Counted from the stretch's first letter, positions 10,868-19,925 are shown. The stretch: DNA of 38,561 nt from Paenibacillus humicus NBRC 102415 (GCF_004000905.1 NZ_BIMD01000046.1:1-38561); one strand, 5' to 3'. Translations and numbers: made by a program. Notes: generated by a model not told the origin, from the sequence alone.

Positions 10868-10956
10868 GCCGCAGGCTCACCCCCGAATGCTCGTCTGCAC
10901 CGGGAAGGTCTCTTGCAGAGAATTGCCCGGCGCGGCTCTCCGATGTTATCTTCCCT

Positions 10957-10985
10957 ACTATAAACAGTTCATCCCTTGATTTCAA
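10957..10985 (-). promoter_or_regulatory. Sigma-A promoter of ywiB-argS
   Basis: Minus strand: TTGAAA (10980-10985), exact 17-bp spacer, TATAGT (10957-10962); about 85 nt before the ywiB start. Confidence 0.75.
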
Positions 10986-11021
10986 CGGCTGGAACGGCCG
11001 CAACGGCGCGATAAACAGGAA

Positions 11022-11052
11022 ATCCCATGCCCCCGGACAGCTGGCATGGGAT
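11022..11052 (-). terminator. Hairpin downstream of the DNA glycosylase gene
   Basis: Perfect 10-bp stem ATCCCATGCC/GGCATGGGAT with an 11-nt loop, followed on the minus strand by TTTCCTGTTTAT. A plausible weak terminator for the gene ending at 11116. Confidence 0.45.
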
Positions 11053-11115
11053 GTTTCTCCGCCTGATGCGGGGTACGGAAGCCGGCCGCTCCGATGCCAA
11101 GCGCCGAGGCAGCGG

Positions 11116-11643
11116 TCATTCCTTCAAATAAGGCAGCAGCATGCGCCACTTCTCAAGCCGGTCCTCCAGCGTGCGCATGGCCGGGGTAGGAATCGGGCTG
11201 CTCGATGGCAGGCGCAGCAAGTCCAGATGCGCAAGACCGGGATGTCCGGCAAAATGCTTGCGGTAAATCTCGTAGGACTTGCTCCCGTTGAAGGCGAGCG
11301 CCTGGAGAGACGGATAGCTGGCGGCGAGGCCGGGCAGATCGTTCGGAACCGCATTCCTTATGTTCATGTCCAGGCTGCCTTCCCTATGGCAATGGTCAAT
11401 CATGTCCCATAGGCCTATCCCCTGGCCGGCCGCGTAAGCAAGCCTGTCCCCGTAAGCCTCGTCCGGTTCCAGCCCGCGCAGCCCGTACAGCAATCTCCAT
11501 AAATAATTGCGCTCGTTCGCATAATAGCGCTGCTCCTGAAGCGACTTTGCCCCCGGCATGCTGCCAAGGACCAGCACTCTCGCTCCTTCGCCTATCATCG
11601 GAGGAAACGAGCGGACCTTGTCCTTGTCCTTGTCCTCGTCCAA
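11116..11643 (-). CDS. Hypoxanthine/uracil-DNA glycosylase (UDG superfamily, family 6 type)
   Basis: Base-excision repair enzyme that removes deaminated bases (hypoxanthine, perhaps uracil) from DNA. 175 residues, one UDG fold. Motif 1 is LGSMPGAKSLQEQRYYAN (about 26-43), typical of the hypoxanthine-DNA glycosylase group; FNGSKSYEIYRKHF (about 118-131) is the central motif; LPSSSP (about 144-149) is the C-terminal DNA-intercalation motif. The start is a TTG at 11643 with GAGGTG 8 nt upstream. The first ten residues are an odd DEDKDKDK run encoded by a 6-bp tandem repeat (GACAAG). It follows the small gene at 11758-12012 on the same strand. Confidence 0.85.
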   Translation of the reverse strand: MDEDKDKDKVRSFPPMIGEGARVLVLGSMPGAKSLQEQRYYANERNYLWRLLYGLRGLEPDEAYGDRLAYAAGQGIGLWDMIDHCHREGSLDMNIRNAVPNDLPGLAASYPSLQALAFNGSKSYEIYRKHFAGHPGLAHLDLLRLPSSSPIPTPAMRTLEDRLEKWRMLLPYLKE

Positions 11644-11663
11644 GTCCGTATCACCTCAACGAA

Positions 11664-11717
11664 GAAATCCGGCGGGGGCCTGCGGCCCGATGCCGCAGCC
11701 GTCACCTGCCGGATTTC
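11664..11717 (-). terminator. Nested hairpin after the small gene at 11758
   Basis: GAAATCCGGC/GCCGGATTTC, a perfect 10-bp stem, encloses a second hairpin CTGCGG/CCGCAG. On the minus strand it is followed by TTCTTCGTT. Probably a terminator although the T run is broken. Confidence 0.45.
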
Positions 11718-11757
11718 AGAGATAGAGCCCCGATGCGAGCCGCCGAGCCCGTCCCGG

Positions 11758-12012
11758 TCAGGAATTGCCCCGGAAGGCGGGCGGCGTCCCGTCGAGCTTC
11801 TCGATTTTGCTGCAAATCTCGTGATGCCACTCCGTGTCGCCTGTCATCGATGCGATCAGCGACATATTGTACAAATTCGCCAGCCGCCTGCAGTGGGAAG
11901 CGTTGACCGCCAGGCAGTGCTCGAAGTCCGCCTGTTCTTCGTCCGTCAAGGCACGGCGTTCGCGAATGGTCCACAGCTCGGCCAGATGTTCATGTATCGG
12001 CAGCAATCCCAT
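11758..12012 (-). CDS. Small conserved hypothetical protein (84 residues)
   Basis: Function unknown. The 84-residue product is hydrophilic and probably all alpha-helical (IHEHLAELWTIRERRALTDE, then a helix around HCRRLANLYNMSLIASMTGD and EWHHEICSKIEKL). There is no membrane segment; two cysteines and several histidines occur but form no obvious metal site. It resembles small helical proteins of unknown function common in Paenibacillus and their phages. Real because a near-perfect AGGAGGTG lies 7 nt before ATG 12012 and the codon pattern matches the neighbours. Confidence 0.75.
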   Translation of the reverse strand: MGLLPIHEHLAELWTIRERRALTDEEQADFEHCLAVNASHCRRLANLYNMSLIASMTGDTEWHHEICSKIEKLDGTPPAFRGNS

Positions 12013-12167
12013 TGTGTTGCACCTCCTTGTATTCTATCAGCCAGTATCGCCAAAGAACTAGAGGTCCAAGCACGACGGACGAAAAATTTCGGCCTCCTCT
12101 TACCAGCGGCATATCCCGGACAAGGACTTCCGGTTTCTAAAGGGAGAGCTGCTGCACTGCCGGAATG

Positions 12168-12198
12168 AAAAACGGCCGGCCCTTGCGGGCCGACCGGC
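12168..12198 (-). terminator. Terminator of speE-speB
   Basis: Minus strand: GGTCGGCCC/GGGCCGGCC stem (one G-U pair), tetraloop GCAA, then GTTTTT, 10 bp past the speB stop. Confidence 0.85.
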
Positions 12199-12207
12199 TT
12201 GATCTCT

Positions 12208-13077
12208 TTACTTGATGAAGCCGAGCAGCATCTCGCGGATCACCTTGGAAGCGACGATCTGCGTCTGCTCCGTCGGATCGTAAGCCGGGGCTACCTCAAC
12301 CAGGTCGCAGCCGACGACGTTGACGCCGGACTTCGCGATGGCATGCACCGCCTCCAGCAGCTCCTTGCTCGTGATGCCGCCTGCTTCCGCAGTGCCGGTG
12401 CCCGGCGCGGCGGAAGGATCCAGGACGTCGATGTCGATCGTCAGGTAGACCGGACGGCCAGCCAGCTCGGGCAGCGCCTTCTTCAGCGGCTCGAGCACCT
12501 CGAACGGATGGAAGTTGATGTTCTCGCGGGCATACTGCCACTCCTCGCGGGAGCCGGAGCGGATGCCGAATTGATAGATGTTCTTGCCGCCCATCAGGCC
12601 GGCCGCCTTGCGCAGCGGCGTGGAGTGGGACAGCGGCTCGCCTTCGTACGACTCGCGCAGATCGGCGTGAGCGTCGAAATGGATGATTGCGAGGTCCGGA
12701 TATTTCTTGTAGACCTCCTGGAAGATCGGCCAGCTGACGAGATGCTCGCCGCCGAGGCCGACCGGCATCTTGCCGTCGGCCAGAATGCCGGCCACGAACT
12801 CGCCGATGATGTCGAGCGAGCGGGCAGCGTTGCCGAACGGAAGCAGCAGGTCGCCGGCGTCGAAGTATTCGATCTCTTCGAGGCTGCGGTCCAGGTACGG
12901 GCTGTATTCCTCCAGGCCGATCGACACCTCGCGGATGCGGGCGGGGCCGAAGCGGGAGCCTGGGCGGAAGCTCACGGTGAAGTCCATCGGCATGCCGTAG
13001 ATGACGGCGCGGGAGGCTTCATAATTCTCGGAGCTGAGGATGAAGACGTTGCCGGAGTATTTTTGGTCGATTTTCAT
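12208..13077 (-). CDS. speB: Agmatinase (SpeB)
   Basis: Hydrolyses agmatine to putrescine and urea. 289 residues, the length of Bacillus SpeB. Ureohydrolase metal ligands are complete: H112 (GGEHL), D135, H137, D139 (FDAHADLRE), and D215, D217 (DIDVLDPS). The catalytic H151 lies in SHSTPLR. The gene starts with ATG 13077 overlapping the speE stop by one base (TAATG), so it is translationally coupled to speE. Together they turn agmatine into putrescine and then spermidine. The same gene pair, in the same order, stands next to pbpG in Bacillus. Confidence 0.96.
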   Translation of the reverse strand: MKIDQKYSGNVFILSSENYEASRAVIYGMPMDFTVSFRPGSRFGPARIREVSIGLEEYSPYLDRSLEEIEYFDAGDLLLPFGNAARSLDIIGEFVAGILADGKMPVGLGGEHLVSWPIFQEVYKKYPDLAIIHFDAHADLRESYEGEPLSHSTPLRKAAGLMGGKNIYQFGIRSGSREEWQYARENINFHPFEVLEPLKKALPELAGRPVYLTIDIDVLDPSAAPGTGTAEAGGITSKELLEAVHAIAKSGVNVVGCDLVEVAPAYDPTEQTQIVASKVIREMLLGFIK

Positions 13078-13904
13078 TATTTCACCAGATCCTCGACGAA
13101 CTTCGGCAGCACGAACGCAGCCTTGTGCAGGCGCGGCGTGTAGTACTTCGTCTCGCGCTCCGGAATGGCGGTCTCGTCCACGGCGAGCGGATCATGCTTC
13201 TTGGAGCCCATCGTGAAGGTCCACAGGCCGCTCGGATAGGTCGGAACGTTGGCCCAGAACACGCGCACGACCGGGAATACTTCCTTCACGTCTCGGTTGA
13301 CGCTCTGGATGAGGTCAGCCTTGAACCACGGGTTGTCCGTCTGGGCGACGAACAGGCCGTCGTCCTTCAGCGCCTCGTAGATGCCTTGGTAGAAGCCGCG
13401 CGTGAACAGGTTGGCCGCAGGGCCGACCGGCTCGGTGGAGTCGACCATGATGACGTCGTACTCGTTCTTATGGTCGTGGATATGCATGAAGCCGTCGTTC
13501 ACATGGACCTCGACGCGGGCGTCGTCCAGTCCGGATGCGATGTTCGGCAAATATTTCTTGGAGTATTCAATGACCTTGCCGTCGATGTCGACAAGCACGA
13601 CCCGCTTGACCTTCTCATGCTTGAGGATCTCGCGCACGACGCCGCCGTCGCCGCCGCCGACCACGAGCACCTGCTCCGGATTCGGATGCGTGTTGAGGGC
13701 CGGGTGAGCGACCATCTCATGGTAGACGAACTCGTCCTTGTCCGTCGTCATGACCATGCCGTCGAGGACGAGCATCGTGCCGAATTCATCGGTCTCGATC
13801 ATGGCGAGCTTCTGGAAGTCCGTCTGCTCGTTGACGTAGGTTTCTTTGATTTTGGCCGTAATGCCGTAGGTTTCGGTTTGTTTCTCGGTATACCACAATT
13901 CCAT
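13077..13904 (-). CDS. speE: Spermidine synthase (polyamine aminopropyltransferase)
   Basis: Transfers the aminopropyl group of decarboxylated SAM to putrescine. 275 residues, the normal family length. An N-terminal beta domain ([19 protein letters not shown]) precedes the Rossmann methyltransferase-like domain with GGGDGG (83-88) and catalytic D155 in [12 protein letters not shown] 13904 is chosen since the family starts there and AAGGGA lies upstream; the open frame runs 39 codons further. Head of the speE-speB operon, divergent from the penicillin-binding protein gene. Confidence 0.97.
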   Translation of the reverse strand: MELWYTEKQTETYGITAKIKETYVNEQTDFQKLAMIETDEFGTMLVLDGMVMTTDKDEFVYHEMVAHPALNTHPNPEQVLVVGGGDGGVVREILKHEKVKRVVLVDIDGKVIEYSKKYLPNIASGLDDARVEVHVNDGFMHIHDHKNEYDVIMVDSTEPVGPAANLFTRGFYQGIYEALKDDGLFVAQTDNPWFKADLIQSVNRDVKEVFPVVRVFWANVPTYPSGLWTFTMGSKKHDPLAVDETAIPERETKYYTPRLHKAAFVLPKFVEDLVK

Positions 13905-14197
13905 GGTAAGAGTCCCTTCTTTCTTCTTCAGGTTGGGGACGGAAGGACCGTCCATCGGATGCTGACCGCCCCGGCAAGCCGGCTCAAGCAATACGGCCTC
14001 GCCAGCGATGGGATGGCGCACGTATGCGATGGAGCAACGAGATTATATGTGCTGAAGGCAATATCCTCTAGGGCGAGAACTCGAAGCGCAGGGATGCCGG
14101 CGAAGGCTCTTGCGCATCCATTTCTCCCGTTCAAAGGCGATACGGCAAAAGAAGCTTTTGTCGGATCTGCCTCCTTAAGGTCGACGGTTCAACCTGT

Positions 14198-14203
14198 ATT
14201 ATA
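14198..14203 (-). promoter_or_regulatory. Possible -10 element for speE-speB
   Basis: Minus-strand consensus TATAAT with a poor -35 (TTGTAT, 17 bp away), about 295 nt before speE. The rest of 13905-14333 shows no gene; a CAAAAG/CTTTTG hairpin lies near 14147-14161. Confidence 0.4.
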
Positions 14204-14333
14204 GTCAAATCCCCCCTTTAATACAAACGTTTCCCCGTGATTTTTCGCGCTTTTCCGCCCTTTGAATAGAGGTCCGCCGGATTATCCATACTATGGAAAA
14301 AGATGTCGAATCCGGGAAAGGAACACATCCTCT

Positions 14334-16436
14334 ATGAGCAATCCCCTCCGTCCCAGACGAAGGCTCTCCCGCGGCCGCGGCAATTCCGTCCTCCCCCGCC
14401 TCTCCGCCCTGGCGGCCGGACGGCCGCTCCGGCTGCTCGGGCTGCTGGCCGGCACCGCGATGTCCGTGGGACTGCTTGCGCTCAGCATCCTGCTGCTGTC
14501 GCTGCGCCTTCAATCGCTGCCCGCCTCCTCGGCTGTCCGGCTGACCGAGATCTACGACGCCTCCGGCCAGCTGATGGATTCGTTCCGCGCCGGCCAAAGC
14601 CGCGAATCCGTCCCGCTGCAGCGGATATCCCCCTATCTCGTCCAGGCGACGCTCGCGATCGAGGACCATCGCTTCTACAAGCATGGCGGCTTCGACGTGA
14701 AGGGCATGGCGCGTGCGGCCGCCGTGAACCTGGAGAGCGGCCGGGCGCGCCAAGGCGCCAGCACCATCACGCAGCAGCTGGCCCGCAACCTCTATCTGAC
14801 GCATGAGCGGACCTGGAAGCGCAAGCTCAAGGAAGCGATGTACACCGCCCAGCTGGAGATGAACTATTCCAAGGACGAGATTCTCGGCATGTACTTGAAC
14901 CAGATCTATTACGGGCACGGCGCCTATGGAATCGGCAAGGCGGCGAGGATGTACTTCGGCAAAAGCGCCGCGGAGCTGACGCTGGCCGAAAGCGCGATGC
15001 TCGCCGGCGTCCCCAAGGGCCCGAAATACTACTCGCCTTATATGGACATGGACAACGCCGTCCGCAGGCAGCGCCTGATTCTGAAAGCGATGCTGGACGC
15101 CGGCGGCATCACGGCGGAGCAAGCGGCGGAAGCCCGCGGGCAGCAGCTCGCGCTTCGTCCGCTGGAGCCGGGCGGAACGGGCGGCGCGGCGCCCTACTTC
15201 CGCGACTACGTCCGCCAGACGGCCGTCGACCAGCTCGGCCTGGACGAGCATCTCATCAGCGAAGGCGGCGTCCGCATCTACACGACGCTGGACCCCGCGG
15301 CGCAGAAGGCCGCGGAGCAGGCCATCCGCGCCTCCATTCCGGGAAGCTCGCAGCAGCAGGCGGCTCTCGTCGCCATCGATCCCCGGACCGGCTATATCAA
15401 GGCGATGGTCGGAGGGCTCGATTACCGGAGCGGTCCGTTCAACCGAGCGCTCGCAAGACGGCAGCCCGGCTCGTCGTTCAAGCCGGTGCTCTACCTGGCC
15501 GCGCTGCAGAGCGGACTGACAGCCGTGACGCCGTTCACCAGCGCCCCGACCGTCTTCGCATACGACGAGGGACGCAAAAGCTATGCTCCCCGCAACTACA
15601 ACGACCATTACACGGGCGGGCCGATCTCGATGCGCGACGCCATCGCGAGCTCCGACAACACGTACGCGGTCAACACGATCATGCAGGTAGGCGCGGACAA
15701 GGTGATCGCCACCGCCAGAGCTCTCGGCCTCAGCTCCCCGATGCAGCCGGTTCCGTCGCTCGCGCTCGGCACCTATCCCGTCAGCCCGCTGGAGATGGCA
15801 TCCGCCTTCGGCACGCTGGCAGCGGGCGGCCTCCGGGCGGAGCCGGTGTCGATTCTGCGCATCGAGGACAGCAAGGGAGAGACTCTCTATGAGGCCCATC
15901 CCCGCCTCTCGAGAGCGGCAGCCGCTCCTTACGCCTATGTGCTGACCAGCCTCATGGAAAGCGTGTTCGAGACCGGAGGCACCGGCAGCCGCGTCTCGGG
16001 CATGATCCGCCGGCCGGTCGCCGGCAAGACCGGCACGACCGCAAGCGATGCCTGGCTCGTCGGCTATACGCCGGAGCTGGCTACCGCCGTATGGACCGGC
16101 TATGACAAGAACCGCCGCCTGACCTATTCGGAAGCCCATCGCGCCGCGCCGATCTTCGCTTCCTTCACGGAAAAGGCGCTCGAGGGAGTGACGCCGAAGC
16201 CGTTCATCGTTCCCGACGGGGTCGTCAGCGTCGCCGTCGATCCCGCGACCGGATTGAAAGCCGCCGCCGGCTGCTCCGGATGGAGGATGGAGCTGTTCGT
16301 GTCGGGCACGGAGCCTCAGGGCTTCTGCCGGGAAGAAGCTCCCTCCGGCAGCGAAGCGCTTCCGAAGCCGGAGCCCCAGGGCCGGCCCGCTGCCAAGGGG
16401 TGGCTGGAAGGCGTCCGCCGCTGGTGGCGCAGATGA
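14334..16436 (+). CDS. Class A penicillin-binding protein (PbpG/PBP2D-like)
   Basis: Bifunctional peptidoglycan glycosyltransferase/transpeptidase of the membrane outer face. 700 residues. Arg-rich cytosolic N terminus, one membrane anchor at about 33-59, GT51 domain with catalytic E110 (AIEDHRFYKHGG) and QGASTITQQLARN (140-152), then the transpeptidase with S380xxK383 (PGSSFKP), S440xN442 (SSDNTY) and K565TGT. The C-terminal 40 residues are Pro/Glu/Lys-rich. ATG 14334 is chosen as the residue before the basic N terminus, with AAAGGA about 11 nt upstream. Position divergent from speE matches Bacillus pbpG (ywhE), whose product acts in spore cortex and germ-cell wall synthesis; that role here is inferred from position only. 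Confidence 0.95.
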   Translation: MSNPLRPRRRLSRGRGNSVLPRLSALAAGRPLRLLGLLAGTAMSVGLLALSILLLSLRLQSLPASSAVRLTEIYDASGQLMDSFRAGQSRESVPLQRISPYLVQATLAIEDHRFYKHGGFDVKGMARAAAVNLESGRARQGASTITQQLARNLYLTHERTWKRKLKEAMYTAQLEMNYSKDEILGMYLNQIYYGHGAYGIGKAARMYFGKSAAELTLAESAMLAGVPKGPKYYSPYMDMDNAVRRQRLILKAMLDAGGITAEQAAEARGQQLALRPLEPGGTGGAAPYFRDYVRQTAVDQLGLDEHLISEGGVRIYTTLDPAAQKAAEQAIRASIPGSSQQQAALVAIDPRTGYIKAMVGGLDYRSGPFNRALARRQPGSSFKPVLYLAALQSGLTAVTPFTSAPTVFAYDEGRKSYAPRNYNDHYTGGPISMRDAIASSDNTYAVNTIMQVGADKVIATARALGLSSPMQPVPSLALGTYPVSPLEMASAFGTLAAGGLRAEPVSILRIEDSKGETLYEAHPRLSRAAAAPYAYVLTSLMESVFETGGTGSRVSGMIRRPVAGKTGTTASDAWLVGYTPELATAVWTGYDKNRRLTYSEAHRAAPIFASFTEKALEGVTPKPFIVPDGVVSVAVDPATGLKAAAGCSGWRMELFVSGTEPQGFCREEAPSGSEALPKPEPQGRPAAKGWLEGVRRWWRR

Positions 16437-16484
16437 AACGGCGGCGGCGGACGTCAATTGGATGATTAAGGGAGAGGGCTGGAG

Positions 16485-16490
16485 TATAAT
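16485..16490 (+). promoter_or_regulatory. Possible -10 element for the phasin-like/UbiB pair
   Basis: Consensus TATAAT 58 bp before the phasin-like gene; no clear -35. It lies just after a 10-bp hairpin CGTCCGCCGC/GCGGCGGACG at the end of the penicillin-binding protein gene that has no T run. Confidence 0.35.
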
Positions 16491-16547
16491 GAAAAGGAAT
16501 GACCGGATGATCAGGCACGCGACTATGAAAAAGGCAGGTGTCGACGG

Positions 16548-17072
16548 ATGAAAGATCTCATGAACAAAGCTTTTTCCCTGGGGCTGGGGCTTGCCGCCTC
16601 GACCCGGGAGCAGGCCGAGAAGCTGGCGCAGGAGCTCAGCGCCAGAGGCGACATGAGCAAGGCCGACTCCCAGCAGTTCGTCAGCAGCATGATCCAGCGC
16701 GGGCAGGAAGCGAAGGGCAGCCTGGAAACGTTCGTCCGCGAGCGCGTCAAGGCCGTCACCGACGAGCTCAATCTCGTCCACCGGGAGGAATTGCAGCGGC
16801 TTGAGAAGCGGATCGCCGACCTGGAGTCCCGTCTCGGCATTCCTTCGGAGCATGCCGCCGCGACGGCCCCGGGCAGCACGCAGCTGGAGCAAGGCGCCTA
16901 TGAAGGGACCGGCAAGGCCGGACCCGGAGTTCCGCCCGTCGTCGATCCCGGACCCGGACATCCGGAGACATCCGGACACAGCTCCGTCTCCGCCGTGACG
17001 GACGAGGCGGCGGAACAATCCTCCCGTCTGCGGGAGGAAAGAGACTCGCTTCAGGACGGCAAAGAAGAATGA
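16548..17072 (+). CDS. Phasin-like coiled-coil protein (PHA synthesis regulator phasin family)
   Basis: 174 residues, cytosolic. Residues 1-100 are alpha-helical with a start typical of the family (MKDLMNKAFSLGLGLAASTR) and a coiled coil near 75-96 (HREELQRLEKRIADLESRLG). The C-terminal 75 residues are Gly/Pro/Ala-rich and acidic, presumably disordered. Such proteins occur in many bacteria that lack PHA granules and often sit beside UbiB-type kinases. Start ATG 16548 has GCAGGTG upstream. The TGA overlaps the next gene's ATG (ATGATG), so the two are translationally coupled. Function is not established; a partner or substrate of the kinase is a reasonable guess. Confidence 0.75.
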   Translation: MKDLMNKAFSLGLGLAASTREQAEKLAQELSARGDMSKADSQQFVSSMIQRGQEAKGSLETFVRERVKAVTDELNLVHREELQRLEKRIADLESRLGIPSEHAAATAPGSTQLEQGAYEGTGKAGPGVPPVVDPGPGHPETSGHSSVSAVTDEAAEQSSRLREERDSLQDGKEE

Positions 17073-18793
17073 TGCTCGGCCGCCGAATCCGCCATCTGCA
17101 GCGCTACAGGGAAATCCTGCTCGCCTTCGCGCGCAACGGGTTCGGCTACTTCGTGCGGGAGCTCGGCCTCCTGAAGCTCATTCCCCACTGGAGAACGGTG
17201 GAGGAGCCCTCCCATACCGCGGCAAGGACGACCGGAGAACGAATCCGGTCTTTTTTGCAGGAGCTCGGTCCCGCCTTCGTCAAGCTCGGACAGATCGCCA
17301 GCACCCGGCATGATCTGCTCCCGGCCGACATCGTCGAGGAGCTGCGGCAGCTGCAGGACAAAGTTCCCCCCTTTTCATTCGAAGAAGCCCGGAGGGTGAT
17401 CGAGGAGGAGCTGGGCGCTCCTCTGGAATCCGTCTTCCTGGAATTCGGCCGCGAGCCCGTCGCCGCCGCCTCGATCGGACAAGTCCACTATGCAAGGCTG
17501 CTGTCCGGGGAGGAGGTCGCCGTCAAGATCCAGCGTCCCGGCATCCGCAAGATCGTGGACACCGACCTTGAAATCCTGCTCGATCTGGCCCGGATCGCGG
17601 AGAACCGGCTGCAGTGGGCAGCCCAATACCAGGCAGCGGAGCTGGTGGAGGAGCTCGCCGCGTCGCTGGCTGCGGAGCTGGACTACACGTTGGAAGGGCG
17701 CAGCGCGGAGCGGATCGCCGCCCAGTTCAAGGACAACCCGAGAGTGCGGGTGCCGGCCATATATTGGGATCTTTCCTCCAAGCGGGTCCTCACCATGGAA
17801 TTCATGCGGGGCATCCAGCTGCATGACCGGGAGAAGCTGCGCCGGGAAGGCTACGAGCTGAAGGCGATCGCCGAGAGCGTCGCCGGCGTCATTCTGGAGC
17901 AGGTTTTCGTCTCCGGCCTCTTTCACGCCGATCCCCACCCGGGGAACATCCTTGTCATGGAACGCCCGGAGGCCGCCCCCGGCAAGCCCGTTCCGGAGGC
18001 GGACAAGCAGAAGCCGGTCATCGGACTGCTCGACTTCGGCATGACGGGCCGGCTGACGCCGGGAATGAAGGGCCACTTCGCCTCGCTCGTCATCGCCCTG
18101 CGCCGCCAGAGCACCGATGGCGTCATCAAGGCGATCGACGAGATGGGGCTCATTCCGGAGGATGCGGACTGGCGGGAGCTTCGACGGGACGTAGACAAGC
18201 TCAGGGAAAAATACTACCAGGTGCCCTTCAGCGAAATCAGTCTGGGCGAGTCGGTTACGGATTTATTCCATGTTTCCTACAAGCACCGCATCCGGATGCC
18301 GTCCGATTTCATGCTGCTCGGCAAAGCCCTGCTCACGCTCGAAGGCGTCATCACCGCTCTCGATCCGGAATTCAGCGTTGTCAGCGTGGCGGAGCCGTTC
18401 GGGCGAAGGCTGCTGCTGGAAAGGCTGCATCCCGGGCGTCTGGCCGAGTCCGCAGCCGGCTATGCGATCGAATACGCCTCGCTGCTGAGCGAGATCCCCT
18501 CCCGCCTGCGCAGCCTCGGCCGCATCCTCATGCGCGGCAAGCTGCCGCTGGAGCTGGCGGTTCCCGACGTCGACCGGGTCATGCAGCGGCTCGACCGGAT
18601 CAGCGGCAGGCTCAGCTTCAGCATCGTCCTTCTTAGCTTCAGCATCATCATGGCCGGCCTCATCGTCGGCTCCTCGCTGGGCCGCCAGCCCGGCCTGCTG
18701 TCCCGGATTCCGGCCCTCGAGATCGGCTTCGGAATCGCAGCGGCGATGTTCTTCTACATGCTGGTGTCCATCTTCCGCTCCGGCAAGAAATAA
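17069..18793 (+). CDS. ABC1/ADCK (UbiB) family atypical protein kinase-like ATPase
   Basis: 574 residues. UbiB/COQ8 family members use ATP and support quinone or lipid metabolism at the membrane. The family signature KxGQ is K72-LGQ75 (PAFVKLGQIASTR); the Ala-rich nucleotide loop is VAAASIGQVH (131-140); the VAIK-type lysine is K153; the catalytic segment is HADPHPGN (286-293); the metal-binding DFG is 322-324. Two hydrophobic helices close the chain (about 510-572). Paenibacilli make menaquinone and not ubiquinone, so the UbiB name does not imply ubiquinone synthesis. Coupled to the phasin-like gene by overlap and followed by a strong terminator. Confidence 0.9.
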   Translation: MMLGRRIRHLQRYREILLAFARNGFGYFVRELGLLKLIPHWRTVEEPSHTAARTTGERIRSFLQELGPAFVKLGQIASTRHDLLPADIVEELRQLQDKVPPFSFEEARRVIEEELGAPLESVFLEFGREPVAAASIGQVHYARLLSGEEVAVKIQRPGIRKIVDTDLEILLDLARIAENRLQWAAQYQAAELVEELAASLAAELDYTLEGRSAERIAAQFKDNPRVRVPAIYWDLSSKRVLTMEFMRGIQLHDREKLRREGYELKAIAESVAGVILEQVFVSGLFHADPHPGNILVMERPEAAPGKPVPEADKQKPVIGLLDFGMTGRLTPGMKGHFASLVIALRRQSTDGVIKAIDEMGLIPEDADWRELRRDVDKLREKYYQVPFSEISLGESVTDLFHVSYKHRIRMPSDFMLLGKALLTLEGVITALDPEFSVVSVAEPFGRRLLLERLHPGRLAESAAGYAIEYASLLSEIPSRLRSLGRILMRGKLPLELAVPDVDRVMQRLDRISGRLSFSIVLLSFSIIMAGLIVGSSLGRQPGLLSRIPALEIGFGIAAAMFFYMLVSIFRSGKK

Positions 18794-18802
18794 TACCGCA
18801 CG

Positions 18803-18842
18803 AAGCCCCTCGCGGCAGGCTGTACGCGAGGGGCTTTTTTTT
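18803..18842 (+). terminator. Terminator of the phasin-UbiB pair
   Basis: Perfect 12-bp stem AAGCCCCTCGCG/CGCGAGGGGCTT (last pairs into the T run), 10-nt loop, eight T. Confidence 0.92.
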
Positions 18843-18916
18843 CATGCCGGAGAGGAGAGGAAATGAGCGCGCGAAGAAGCTACAATAGAGAAAAACAGGA
18901 ACGGGAGGGCGCTTGG

Positions 18917-19921
18917 ATGAGGGTGACGATTCAAGATATCGCCAATGCCGCCAACGTGGCGAAATCCACGGTTTCCAAGGTGATGAGCGACTCGCCGCGC
19001 ATCTCCGATGCGACCAAGCAGCGGATCCGCGCCATCATGCGCGAAATGAACTATACGCCAAGCAGCCTCGCGACCCAGCTGGCCCGCCAGAGCAGCTTCA
19101 ACATCGGCATGCTCGTCGATATGACCCAGCGCGAGGATTTCCTCAATGCATTCTTCTACAATATCATCGGAGGCGTGGAGAGCGTCATCGGCCCGCTCAG
19201 CTATGAGCTGACGATCTCGAACGTGCAGTACCACCAGAACGGGCCGAGCTATATGGAGAGGCTGGTGCGCAGCCGGCGCGTGGACGGGCTGATCGCCAGC
19301 AGCGAGCTGCTCACCGCCGACAACACGGCCGAGATGATGGATCTCGAATTCCCGCTCGTCTCGATCGGCGAGAACGGAAGCAACGTACACTGGGTCGATT
19401 ACGACAATCGGCGCGGCGGCTACATGCTGACGGAGCATCTGCTGTTGCGGGGCTGCTCCTCCGTCGCTTTCATCGGCGGCCACGTAGGAGGCAGCTTGTA
19501 CGACAAACGCTTCAGAGGCTACCGCGATGCGCTATCGGCGGCCGGAATCGGATTCAACCCTGATTGGGTGCTGGAAGGAACCGCCGACGAGCATGGCGGG
19601 TATGACATGGCGGTTACGCTGTTGTCGGAAGGCAGCCGTACGGACGGCGTCGTCTGCATGAGCAACTATGCGGCTGCCGGCCTGCTGCGCGCGGCGGACA
19701 AGCTCGGCGTTCGGGTGCCGCAAGATCTTCTCGTCACCGCTTTCGACGATTATCCCCTGTCGGCATTCACCTCGCCTCCGCTTACCTGCCTTCACATCGA
19801 CACGTTCGAGCTGGGCATCGAGGCGGGCAGGCTGCTCATGCAGCGGCTCTCCGATCCCGCCCTGCCGCGCCAATCGCGGCTGCTCGAGCCTAAGCTCATC
19901 GTCCGCGAATCGACGGGCTGA
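18917..19921 (+). CDS. LacI-family transcriptional regulator
   Basis: 334 residues. N-terminal LacI helix-turn-helix VTIQDIANAANVAKSTVSKV with hinge helix NYTPSSLATQLARQ (about 46-60), followed by a periplasmic-binding-protein-type effector domain ending ...LEPKLIVRES. ATG 18917 is chosen because GGGAGGG lies 7-8 nt upstream. Unlike most LacI regulators it has no sugar transport or catabolic gene beside it: upstream is a terminator and downstream a convergent glycosyltransferase gene only 4 bp away. A TACAAT near 18880 could be its -10. Ligand unknown. Confidence 0.92.
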   Translation: MRVTIQDIANAANVAKSTVSKVMSDSPRISDATKQRIRAIMREMNYTPSSLATQLARQSSFNIGMLVDMTQREDFLNAFFYNIIGGVESVIGPLSYELTISNVQYHQNGPSYMERLVRSRRVDGLIASSELLTADNTAEMMDLEFPLVSIGENGSNVHWVDYDNRRGGYMLTEHLLLRGCSSVAFIGGHVGGSLYDKRFRGYRDALSAAGIGFNPDWVLEGTADEHGGYDMAVTLLSEGSRTDGVVCMSNYAAAGLLRAADKLGVRVPQDLLVTAFDDYPLSAFTSPPLTCLHIDTFELGIEAGRLLMQRLSDPALPRQSRLLEPKLIVRESTG

Positions 19922-19925
19922 CCTT

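Noticed and set aside
14205-17018. 937-codon open frame on the minus strand opposite the penicillin-binding protein and phasin-like genes
   Set aside because: Antisense frame of high-GC codons; the plus-strand genes carry full catalytic motifs and this one shows only Arg/Gly/Asp-rich sequence.
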